A stretch of DNA of 10,120 bases from Ardenticatenia bacterium (GTDB lineage: Bacteria > Chloroflexota > Anaerolineae > Aggregatilineales > Ch27), in contig JALSTC010000576.1 in assembly GCA_026983935.1 (NCBI GenBank), positions 1 through 10,120 of the forward strand, read 5' to 3'. Each line of letters opens with the position of its first letter. The first letter of the stretch is position 1. The notes below the pieces were generated by a model, which made no database searches, was not told the DNA's origin, and saw nothing but the letters and a program-made list of their open reading frames with translations. Shown in pieces: positions 1-6,481 of this stretch. Made by a program: the position numbers and the translations under genes.

Positions 1-46
1 CAGGTCATCGGCACCTTGGGTTGTTCGTCTACCTCGCGACCCTGAG

Positions 47-61
47 CAATACCTTCGCCAA
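47..61 (+). repeat. Left copy of a 15-bp inverted repeat in the IS remnant
   Basis: CAATACCTTCGCCAA here is the exact reverse complement of 927-941. Just outside (36-46) there is weaker, gapped similarity to the reverse complement of 942-953 (CCTG shared). It could be the left terminal inverted repeat of the insertion sequence. Against this, the bases also lie in a frame that reads like transposase N-terminal sequence (SNTFAKNGDSYRT), which would put coding sequence outside the repeat. Confidence 0.5.
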
Positions 62-278
62 AAATGGGGACAGTTATCGAACGGTCCGGCGCTGGTATCA
101 TACACCGTTGGACTGGGCAGCCATATTGTGGTCGATTGTCCGAATACACTTTTGGCCTTGCTCCAGGGCATGCTCCGAGGCATTACAGCACGCATTGCCC
201 CCTGGCAGTCAAACATATCATGTTGGATGGTCATTTCGGCAATTACCCGGCAACCTATGCGGTGCATAAGACCGGCTT

Positions 279-294
279 GCATATCAGCATATCA
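279..294. repeat. 8-bp perfect tandem duplication causing a frameshift
   Basis: GCATATCA occurs twice in a row (279-286 and 287-294) inside the transposase remnant. Removing one copy joins the upstream frame ending TGLHI directly to the downstream frame IAKMRHDATLY. This restores the motif order expected for this transposase family (GLHLISKLR-like). The duplication therefore looks like the specific lesion that separates the DGHFGN part from the intact C-terminal frame. Confidence 0.85.
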
Positions 295-926
295 TCGCCA
301 AAATGCGTCATGATGCGACGTTGTATTTGCCTTACAGTGGGCCAAAGCCCCGTTACGGCCAGGAACTCAACTACGACCACTTGCCAGCTCACACACTGTG
401 TCACTCTGTCATTGCGGATGACTACCAGCTTGATACCTGCCAGATGAAGGTATTCCACAAGTCATTCGCGGATATCCTCAATGTGGTGGTCGTGGTCAAA
501 ATCCATCTCGAAACCGGTAAACGTGGCCATGCTGTCCTGTTCAGCACCGACCTTGCCCTGACTGCTGACCAAATCGTTGATTACTATGTGCTCCGTTTTC
601 AGATTGAGTTCAACTTCCGTGACGGTAAGCAATATTGGGGTCTGGATGGCTTTATGAACGTGAAATCCGTCGCCGTGACCAATACTGTGAATCTCGCCTT
701 TCTCATGGTCAACTTATCGGCGGCCATGCTCAAACCCTATCGTACTACCCAACCAGATTTTAGCGTACGCGATCTCAAAGCTCAGTTTCACGCCCGGCGG
801 TATCTTGATGAAACAATAAAAATGCTTCCCGATCCGCCCAATGACGATTTAGTTTCTCGCATCTGGCGACGTTTATCCGCACTGGGCGGCATTCGCGTTC
901 GCCAACTTGACCGTTTCGCCGCTTAA

Positions 927-941
927 TTGGCGAAGGTATTG
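927..941 (-). repeat. Right copy of the 15-bp inverted repeat, just after the transposase stop
   Basis: TTGGCGAAGGTATTG begins at the base directly following the TAA stop at 924-926 and is the reverse complement of 47-61. Its position immediately behind the transposase is where a terminal inverted repeat of an insertion sequence would be expected. No flanking target-site duplication could be recognised. The remaining bases to 1015 hold only a weak 5-bp stem (964-968 with 979-983) followed by TTT. Confidence 0.5.
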
Positions 942-1015
942 ATGCAGGTGTCATTGTTCTCGTGAGGCCCTATTGTCCGCCTCTTTCGTCAAATATCAAC
1001 AGAACCTAGCGCCAG

Positions 1016-1465
1016 CTAACGCCCCACACGGCGGCGCAGCCACAGCAGCACCACCGCCGGCCCGAAGATATTGGCGACCAGGTCCAGCAGGGCCATGCCC
1101 CGCCCGGGAACAAAAGCCTGCCCGACCTCCGATGCCGTGCTGACCAGCCAGCCGACCCCCACCGCCACCCACAGGTCACGCTGGCGCATGGCAGGCGTCT
1201 TTGATTCCCGTCCCAGCAGGGCCGCATACCACAGCAGGGTGAGCACACCGAACAGAAACACATGCCCCAGCGCGTCGGTCAGGTCGCCGCCGCCCGCCGC
1301 CAGTGACAGCGCGTTGACGATCGTGCCCTCGTCCGGCAGCAGCATCAGCAGCAGGCAGAACGCCGTCCAGCTCAGCGCCAGCGTCCAGCGCAGAAAGGCA
1401 TCCTGACGGCGCGAAACACGCCCGGTATAGGCCTGCGCCAGTACTGTAAGCAGGTTGTCCGGCAT
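1016..1465 (-). CDS. VanZ-like family membrane protein
   Basis: A 149-residue hydrophobic protein with about four membrane segments (roughly residues 27-43, 66-84, 98-113 and 126-143). It carries the VanZ-like pattern: D64-x3-H68 before the second segment, then E113-x2-Q116-x-F-x-P120-x-R122, D128 and A131-N132-x2-G135. VanZ of the VanA cluster gives low-level teicoplanin resistance, but most family members are uncharacterised membrane proteins, so no resistance role is claimed. The ATG at 1463-1465 follows GGAG at 1476-1479. It is the last gene of the minus-strand run, 96 nt after the third DUF917 gene, which is wider than the other gaps. It may be only loosely tied to the operon or have its own promoter. 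It ends about 75 nt from the IS remnant, which faces it convergently. Confidence 0.8.
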   Translation of the reverse strand: MPDNLLTVLAQAYTGRVSRRQDAFLRWTLALSWTAFCLLLMLLPDEGTIVNALSLAAGGGDLTDALGHVFLFGVLTLLWYAALLGRESKTPAMRQRDLWVAVGVGWLVSTASEVGQAFVPGRGMALLDLVANIFGPAVVLLWLRRRVGR

Positions 1466-1517
1466 GAGGCAGAATCTCCGGGGCAGGCGGCGGCAAAGAT
1501 AGATCGAACGTCTCAGC

Positions 1518-1530
1518 GGCTATGATAGCC
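1518..1530. other. Small palindrome GGCTA-N3-TAGCC upstream of the VanZ-like gene
   Basis: A perfect 5-bp inverted repeat with a 3-base loop sits in the 96-nt gap between the third DUF917 gene and the VanZ-like gene. It has no T-run in either direction, so it is not a convincing intrinsic terminator. It could be an operator half-site pair or chance. No credible -35/-10 pair with normal spacing was found around it. Confidence 0.2.
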
Positions 1531-1561
1531 CCACGAGCGATGCCCCGCCAGAGCATACAAT

Positions 1562-2653
1562 CTACAGAAGATGGCCCGGCAGGGGGTGGAAAGGCATATC
1601 GTAACCGAAGGCCGCCGGGCCAACGATGGTCAGCGCCTCCGGCGTTTTGAGTTCACGGGCCGCGGGCAGGCCCAACACGCTCACCCGCAGGCCGTAGCGC
1701 AGCAGTTCCGTGCTGACCGGTTCGCCATCTTCCAGGTTCAGCACGCAGATCAAATCCGGCACCGTGCACACAATTTCCTCATTGTGCCAGGCCACCAGAT
1801 TTTCATTCTGAAACACAATGCGCATGGTGTCATTGGCGCTGCCGAACGCCGCCAGCTTTACCTCACCGCGGGCAAAGCCCGTGGTCGTCCGACGGTTCAC
1901 GTCGGTGATCTTGCCGCGAAACAGCACCCGCCCGTTGCACAGCGCGGCCACGGCCTCGGAGGGATCGTCGTGGCTTTCCCGCGTCTGGAGCACAAGCTCA
2001 CCGATGCGCCGCGCCAGCGACAGTGTATCGCGAATGATGGTGTTCTTCATCTGCAGGCCGGTCATCAGCGGCATCGCCAGCGCCGCCCGTCCGCCCATCT
2101 GAATCGTCAGGGCGCGGGCATAGGCCTCTGCCCGGAAGGGCGAGTCAATATTGGGGAACAGCACGGCATTGCCCCAGCTATCGGTCAGCGCCATCGGACT
2201 GGCCGACACCCCGCCGATGATGAACGTGTCCATTTGCAGCTCCGGGAAAGCACGCCCCATGCCGTCGCCATCCACGATGGGCAGGCCCATTTGCAGCCCA
2301 CAGACCAGCGGACGCATGGAATTGGAGCCGCCGATCTCGCCGATAATGAGCGCGGCCATTTGCTGGCCGATATGGTCTTCCAGCGCACGGACGACGTTGA
2401 CGAATTCTTCTGTCTCCGGCAGCTTCTCGATGCCGACGGTCGGCGCGCCCATGCCGCTCAGACCGCACACAAAAGCGTCATCGGGTACGTCTTCGACGGC
2501 AATGATGCGTGGGCCTGCACCGCGCGCTTTCATTTCCTTCTCCAGCCAGAGACGGCCCAGGTATGGGTTGCCGCCGCCTCCTGTGCCGAGGATACCGGCA
2601 CCGATCGCAATGGCACGCACATCGCGGAGCGAAAGTTCACGTTCTATAATCAT
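1562..2653 (-). CDS. DUF917 family protein, divergent third paralog
   Basis: A 363-residue DUF917-type protein (Pfam PF06032, which I recall as renamed S-methyl thiohydantoin desulfurase after one characterised member). Landmarks: glycine-rich GTGGGGNPY at residues 23-31, GMGAPTVGIEKLP at 67-79, GEIGGSNS at 105-112, VDGDGMGRAFPELQM at 127-141, RRTTTGFARG at 254-263 and FQNENL at 281-286. It aligns along its length with the two upstream paralogs but is much less similar (about 40% by eye). The EAGG of the others is EIGG here. The VDCDG cysteine is Gly129, and the IPCS cysteine is Ala331. The ATG overlaps the stop of the preceding gene as ATGA, with GAAGAGG at 2661-2667 as ribosome-binding site 7 nt upstream, so translation is likely coupled. 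It is probably cytoplasmic, with no signal peptide or membrane segment seen. The substrate is unknown; the changed residues suggest a different specificity or a structural role beside its paralogs. Confidence 0.85.
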   Translation of the reverse strand: MIIERELSLRDVRAIAIGAGILGTGGGGNPYLGRLWLEKEMKARGAGPRIIAVEDVPDDAFVCGLSGMGAPTVGIEKLPETEEFVNVVRALEDHIGQQMAALIIGEIGGSNSMRPLVCGLQMGLPIVDGDGMGRAFPELQMDTFIIGGVSASPMALTDSWGNAVLFPNIDSPFRAEAYARALTIQMGGRAALAMPLMTGLQMKNTIIRDTLSLARRIGELVLQTRESHDDPSEAVAALCNGRVLFRGKITDVNRRTTTGFARGEVKLAAFGSANDTMRIVFQNENLVAWHNEEIVCTVPDLICVLNLEDGEPVSTELLRYGLRVSVLGLPAARELKTPEALTIVGPAAFGYDMPFHPLPGHLL

Positions 2654-3729
2654 TCATATACCTCTTCAACCGGGGTGTAATCCACGTCATAGCCGAAATA
2701 GCGCGGCCCTGCCAGTGCCAGGCCTTCATCTGTACGCCACTTCCCCGAACAGGGGATGCCGATCACAGCCACGCGGCAGCCGTAACGCAGCGCTTCTGTG
2801 GTGATCGGCTCGCCCGTGTCAATATCCAGCACGGCGATCAGATCGGGCGTCGTCACCTTATAGACGCCATCCACCCGTGCGGCAAGGTGCTCATTCTGAA
2901 AATGCAGCGTCAGCGTCTGGCCCCTGTAGTCATCAATGCCTTCCAGCCGCGCGTCACCGCGCGCAAAGCCGCCCGTTGTGCGGCGCTGCACATCCGTGAT
3001 CTTCCCGTTGAAGATCAGGAAGCCGCCCGCCGCGTTGCGCACCGTATCAACCGGGTTTTCTTCGGTGCTGCGGGCCTGGCGGATCGTCTGGCCGATCGTC
3101 TCCGCCAGGGTAATGGTGCCGGAGATGGCTGCTTCTTTGAGCTGGCCAGCCGTCGCCGGGTACATGGCCGTCGCCGCCTCGGCTCCCATATCAACGGCAA
3201 TCGTGCGGGCGAAGGTTTCCGTCCAGCGATTGTTGATGGTTTCCATCAGCACGACGTTGCCGTGTACATCGGCCAGCGTGAACGGCGTGGCCGAGATGCC
3301 GTAGAGTGTGTGCGTCACCATCTGAATCTCCGGGAAGGCGCGGCCCATGCCGTCGCAGTCCACCATGGGCAGGCGCAGCCGGGCGGCGACGTAGATCGGC
3401 ACGACCGAATTCAGGCCGCCCGCCTCGATGCTCATGGTGGCCCGTGCCGATCGTCCCAGGTAGCGCTCCAATGCCTGAAAAGCGCTGACGTAATCATCGC
3501 CGTTAGGCAGTTTTTCCACGGCGACGGTCGGCGCGCCCATCCCTGCGGAGGGGATGATCAGATCATCGTCGGCCAGTTCGTCCAGCGTGTAGAGTGTCAC
3601 CGGGCCGTACTGGCGGACGGCGGCGCAGGCCATCAGCATGCCGATGTACGGATCACCACCGCCGCCCGTGCCCAGCACCGCCGCTCCCAGCGCGATATCC
3701 CTGACATTCTCCTCATGGAGCAGGCGCAT
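2650..3729 (-). CDS. DUF917 family protein, second paralog
   Basis: A 359-residue DUF917-type protein when started at the ATG at 3727-3729. This start aligns residue for residue with the next paralog (MRLLHEENV versus MRIIDEKNV). An in-frame ATG at 3766-3768 would add 13 residues (MGNASSRRRKRGT) that have no counterpart. Neither start has a strong Shine-Dalgarno sequence. Motifs: GTGGGGDPY at 20-28, GMGAPTV near 63-69, IEAGGLNS at 101-108, VDCDGMGRAFPEIQM at 123-137 with Cys125, HFQNEHL near 276-282, and IPCSGKWRT at 325-333 with Cys327. Identity to the first paralog is 264 of 359 positions by hand count with no gaps. It lies 50 nt after the first DUF917 gene (11 nt with the longer start) and overlaps the third by ATGA. 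A soluble cytoplasmic enzyme acting on a hydantoin- or thiohydantoin-like ring is the family-based expectation, not proven by the sequence. Confidence 0.87.
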   Translation of the reverse strand: MRLLHEENVRDIALGAAVLGTGGGGDPYIGMLMACAAVRQYGPVTLYTLDELADDDLIIPSAGMGAPTVAVEKLPNGDDYVSAFQALERYLGRSARATMSIEAGGLNSVVPIYVAARLRLPMVDCDGMGRAFPEIQMVTHTLYGISATPFTLADVHGNVVLMETINNRWTETFARTIAVDMGAEAATAMYPATAGQLKEAAISGTITLAETIGQTIRQARSTEENPVDTVRNAAGGFLIFNGKITDVQRRTTGGFARGDARLEGIDDYRGQTLTLHFQNEHLAARVDGVYKVTTPDLIAVLDIDTGEPITTEALRYGCRVAVIGIPCSGKWRTDEGLALAGPRYFGYDVDYTPVEEVYE

Positions 3730-3779
3730 GGTTCCGCGCTTTCTTCGCCGGGATGAGGCATTCCCCATGCCGTTCGATT

Positions 3780-4859
3780 TTATCCATAACGTTCTTCAAC
3801 GGGGACATAGTCCACGTCATAGCCGAAGTAGCGAGGCCCGACCAGCTCCAGGCCTTTTGGCGTGCGCCACTTCTCCGAGCAGGGGATGCCGATCACCGCC
3901 ACGCGGAAGCCGTAGCGCATGCCCTCCGTCGTCACCGGTTCGCCGGTGTCAACGTCCAGCAGGGCAATCAGATCGGGCGTCGTCACCGCGTACTCACCGT
4001 TCACCTGAAAAGCCAGGTGTTCATTCTGGAAGTGCAGACGTGCCTCCTGCCCGGCATAGTCGTCAATGCCGAGGATATGCGCCGTCCCCCGCGCAAAACC
4101 GCCCTCCGTGCGGCGCTCAACATCCCCGATCTTGCCCTTGAAGATCAGCAGCCCGCCGACCGCCTCCCGCACGGTCTTGACCGGGTCTTCCTCCTGAACG
4201 CGGGCCAGCCGGATCGTCTTGCCGATCGCTTCGGCCTTTGTCACGATGCCGCGGATGGCTGCCTCTTTGAGCTGGCCGACCGTCGCCGCATAGAGGGCGA
4301 TGCTGGCCATCGCGCCCATGTCAATGGTCACACTGCGGGCGAAGGTTTCCGTCCAGCGGTTGTTGATCGTTTCCATCAGCACGGTGTTGCCGTTGGCATC
4401 CGCCATGGCGAACGGTGTGGCCGAAATGCCGTAGATGGTATGCGTGACCATCTGAATCTCCGGGAAGGCACGGCCCATCCCGTCACAGTCCACCATGGGC
4501 AGGCGCAGCCGGGCGGCGACGTAGATCGGCACAACCGAGTTCAGACCGCCCGCCTCGATGGTCATCGTTGCTTTCACCGGCTTGCCGATGTATTTGCTGA
4601 CGGCTTCGAAGGCATGAACAAAATCATCGCCGTTCGGCAGCTTCTCGATCATGACCGTCGGCGCACCCATCATCGCCGTCGGAACCACCAGGTCGTCATC
4701 ATCGAATTCATCAAGATCGTACAGCTCTATCGGGCCGTAATCGCGGATGGCCTGCTTCGCCATCAGCATCCCGACATACGGATCACCGCCCCCGCCTGTG
4801 CCCAGCACCGCCGCACCGAGCGCGAGGTCTTCCACGTTTTTTTCGTCTATGATTCGCAT
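3780..4859 (-). CDS. DUF917 family protein, first paralog
   Basis: A 359-residue DUF917-type protein with every landmark of the family: GTGGGGDPY at 20-28, MMGAPTV near 63-69, IEAGGLNS at 101-108, VDCDGMGRAFPEIQM at 123-137 with Cys125, RRTEGGFARG at 249-258 and IPCSEKWRT at 325-333 with Cys327. The ATG follows the stop of the hydantoinase-A-like gene after only 2 nt. AGGAAG at 4866-4871 gives a good ribosome-binding site 6 nt upstream. This tight junction fits the known habit of DUF917 genes to sit next to, or be fused with, hydantoinase/oxoprolinase A-type genes. It and the following gene are close duplicates, with a stretch of almost unchanged DNA (see findings). It has no membrane segment or export signal, so it should act in the cytoplasm on whatever the adjoining transporter imports. 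The exact reaction is unknown. Confidence 0.88.
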   Translation of the reverse strand: MRIIDEKNVEDLALGAAVLGTGGGGDPYVGMLMAKQAIRDYGPIELYDLDEFDDDDLVVPTAMMGAPTVMIEKLPNGDDFVHAFEAVSKYIGKPVKATMTIEAGGLNSVVPIYVAARLRLPMVDCDGMGRAFPEIQMVTHTIYGISATPFAMADANGNTVLMETINNRWTETFARSVTIDMGAMASIALYAATVGQLKEAAIRGIVTKAEAIGKTIRLARVQEEDPVKTVREAVGGLLIFKGKIGDVERRTEGGFARGTAHILGIDDYAGQEARLHFQNEHLAFQVNGEYAVTTPDLIALLDVDTGEPVTTEGMRYGFRVAVIGIPCSEKWRTPKGLELVGPRYFGYDVDYVPVEERYG

Positions 4860-4861
4860 GT

Positions 4862-6406
4862 TTAGCTTCCTGCCAGGTCTCCAACTGCCTTCACCATGAT
4901 GCGCGTGGCGTTGCCGGGTAAATAGGCCAGCGGCACCTCTTCCACGTCAACGATCTCGACGGTGTCCGGGTCTGCGCCGGCGCTGACCGCCCGGTCGGTG
5001 GCTTCCTGCCGGGCCTGGGCCAGCGCATCATCGCGGCTCATTTCTGCCAGCGAGAAGATGCGGTCGCATTCGCCGCCGATCTGGGCGATGGCCGCGCCGA
5101 TGGCATTGGCGACCGGAAAGTGGTCGGGCTTGACGATCTCCGACGCACCGGCCACCGGACGCTGAACAAGAATGCTGCCGCCGCCAACGATAATCACGGG
5201 GACGGGAGTCGCGCTGGTCTTCATCCGATCGACGGCGACGTTGATCATTTCCTCGATGCGATCTTCCACCGCCTGAATCAGCGCCGGGTCAAGCCCGTTC
5301 ACCCTGTCGGCATCCCCCACGTCCGTGACCTTGCCGGAAGCCACAACCACATCGGTGGTGGTCAGCACATCGCCGCCGAAGACTCTGGCTTTGCTCGTCA
5401 GCTCGTAGCCGACGCTCTGCGGGCCGACTTTGAGCGGATCGCGCCGGATGATCGAACCGCCGCCCAGCCCGATGGAGTAGGTATCCGGCATACGGAAGTT
5501 GGTCCGCACACCGCCAATGCTCACCGCGAGCGAAGCGACACGCGGGAAGCCATTTTGCAGCACGCCGATATCCGTCGTCGTGCCACCGACATCAATGACG
5601 ATGGCATCCTTCAGGCCGCTCAAAAAGGCCGCGCCACGCATACTGTTGGTCGGGCCAGAGGCGAACGTCAGCACCGGGTAGGCGGCGGCAAAATCGGCGT
5701 TCATCAGCGTGCCGTCGTTCTGGCTGATGTAGAACGGCGCGCTGATGTGCATCTCATCGAGCGCGGTCTTGAAGCCGTCTATGGTGCGGATTGCCAGGTC
5801 ACGCAGGCAGGCATTCATGATCGCGGCGTTTTCGCGCTCCAGAAGGCCGATGCGCCCGATAGTGCTGGACAGTGTGATGTTGGCATCGGGGATCACCTCA
5901 CGAACGATGTCCGCTGTCTGCTCCTCAAAGGTCGTATTGACCGGAGAGAAGACCGACGAAACAGCCACGGCATTGATGCCCTTTTTCTTAATTGCTTCTG
6001 CAATGCCCCGTATCTCGTCAGCATCAAACGGCGAGATTTCACGCCCGTCAAATTCGTGTCCGCCATGCGCCAGGTAATAATGCCCGCCAACCGCCTCCCG
6101 CAGTTCATCCGGCCAGTCGGTCATCGGCGGCAGCGAGGTTGTCGCGGGCAGCCCCAGGCGGATGCAGGCCGTCGGCTGCAGGTGTTTGCGCTCCACCACC
6201 GCATTCGTGAAGTGCGTCGTTCCCAGCATGACCCCCGTCAACTGATTCACGTCCAGCCCGGACCGGGCAACCAGGTTCTTCAATGCCGTAATGATGCCGT
6301 CGGTCACGTTGGGCGTTGTGGGCGTTTTGGTGGTGCTGATCACCTCTGTGCCGTCCATCAGAACGGCATCGGTGTTCGTGCCCCCTACATCAATGCCAAT
6401 GCGCAC
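4862..6406 (-). CDS. Short hydantoinase/oxoprolinase A-type protein (HyuA-like)
   Basis: A 514-residue protein of the hydantoinase/oxoprolinase family (Hydant_A_N followed by Hydantoinase_A), with the ASKHA ATPase fold. Residues 4-12 (GIDVGGTNT) are the first phosphate loop. GTTHFTNAVVERK at 62-74 is the usual N-terminal motif. Residues 271-281 (IDVGGTTTDIG) form the second phosphate loop, GLGGGS is at 313-318 and VGGGS at 407-411. Relatives such as ATP-dependent N-methylhydantoinase A and 5-oxoprolinase open cyclic amides by ATP-driven phosphorylation. This form is shorter than the roughly 650-700 residues of classical HyuA and lacks its C-terminal extension. No HyuB partner is in the window; DUF917 genes follow instead. 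I chose the GTG at 6404-6406 because AAAGGAG lies 7 nt upstream. An in-frame GTG at 6428-6430 would place that site inside the coding sequence. The substrate is not determinable from the sequence. Confidence 0.88.
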   Translation of the reverse strand: MRIGIDVGGTNTDAVLMDGTEVISTTKTPTTPNVTDGIITALKNLVARSGLDVNQLTGVMLGTTHFTNAVVERKHLQPTACIRLGLPATTSLPPMTDWPDELREAVGGHYYLAHGGHEFDGREISPFDADEIRGIAEAIKKKGINAVAVSSVFSPVNTTFEEQTADIVREVIPDANITLSSTIGRIGLLERENAAIMNACLRDLAIRTIDGFKTALDEMHISAPFYISQNDGTLMNADFAAAYPVLTFASGPTNSMRGAAFLSGLKDAIVIDVGGTTTDIGVLQNGFPRVASLAVSIGGVRTNFRMPDTYSIGLGGGSIIRRDPLKVGPQSVGYELTSKARVFGGDVLTTTDVVVASGKVTDVGDADRVNGLDPALIQAVEDRIEEMINVAVDRMKTSATPVPVIIVGGGSILVQRPVAGASEIVKPDHFPVANAIGAAIAQIGGECDRIFSLAEMSRDDALAQARQEATDRAVSAGADPDTVEIVDVEEVPLAYLPGNATRIMVKAVGDLAGS

Positions 6407-6413
6407 GTGCTTT

Positions 6414-6420
6414 CTCCTTT
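6414..6420 (-). promoter_or_regulatory. Strong Shine-Dalgarno site deciding the HyuA-like start
   Basis: On the minus strand AAAGGAG is followed by a 7-nt spacer and then GTG at 6404-6406. This is the best ribosome-binding site in the window. It sets the start eight codons downstream of the longest open frame, in line with the family N-terminus (R-I-G-I-D-V-G-G directly after the start). The rest of the 75-nt gap to the upstream ATPase gene shows no clear promoter or terminator. Confidence 0.75.
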
Positions 6421-6481
6421 CAAAAGACACAGCGGTCGGATAAGTACAGGGATGAAGAACATCGGATGGCCGCCCGGTCGC

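Larger units (their letters stand above)
1..926 (+). pseudogene. Decayed IS4-type DDE transposase, open at the left edge
   Basis: This is a transposase remnant spread over three frames. The frame from position 303 to the stop at 924-926 is intact. It holds the IS4-family YREK signature (Y-x2-R-x3-E-x6-K; Y95, R98, E102 and K109 counted from the ATG at 303), in the context FQIEFNFRDGKQYWGLDGF, and a typical C-terminal tail. Upstream, the frame starting at 3 encodes a plausible N-terminal domain (GDSYRTVRRWYHTPLDWAA, around 75-122). A second frame reads LLQGMLRGITARIA (about 149-199). A third reads HIMLDGHFGN, with a likely catalytic Asp at 226-228. The second-to-third shift falls at the run of five C at 198-202. 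A later shift is caused by the duplication at 279-294. Family members usually have a longer stretch, including the first catalytic Asp, between the N-terminal domain and DGHFG, so an internal deletion near 140-165 is likely. The true start is left of the window or lost. The protein cannot be functional as read. Confidence 0.85.

Noticed and set aside
964..986. Possible intrinsic terminator after the transposase (GAGGC stem 964-968 with 979-983, then TTT)
   Set aside because: The stem has only 5 bp, the loop is 10 nt and there are three T, which is too weak to call. The only longer feature there is the inverted repeat.
3730..3768. Longer start for the second DUF917 gene (adds MGNASSRRRKRGT)
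   Set aside because: The extra residues have no match in either paralog. The start at 3729 aligns without a gap to the first paralog, although the ribosome-binding sites do not settle the question.
1571..4865. Long plus-strand open frames (1571-2680, 2887-3756, 3753-4865) opposite the three DUF917 genes
   Set aside because: They resemble each other only because the DUF917 genes opposite are paralogs. The products are low-complexity and motif-free, so they are antisense shadows.
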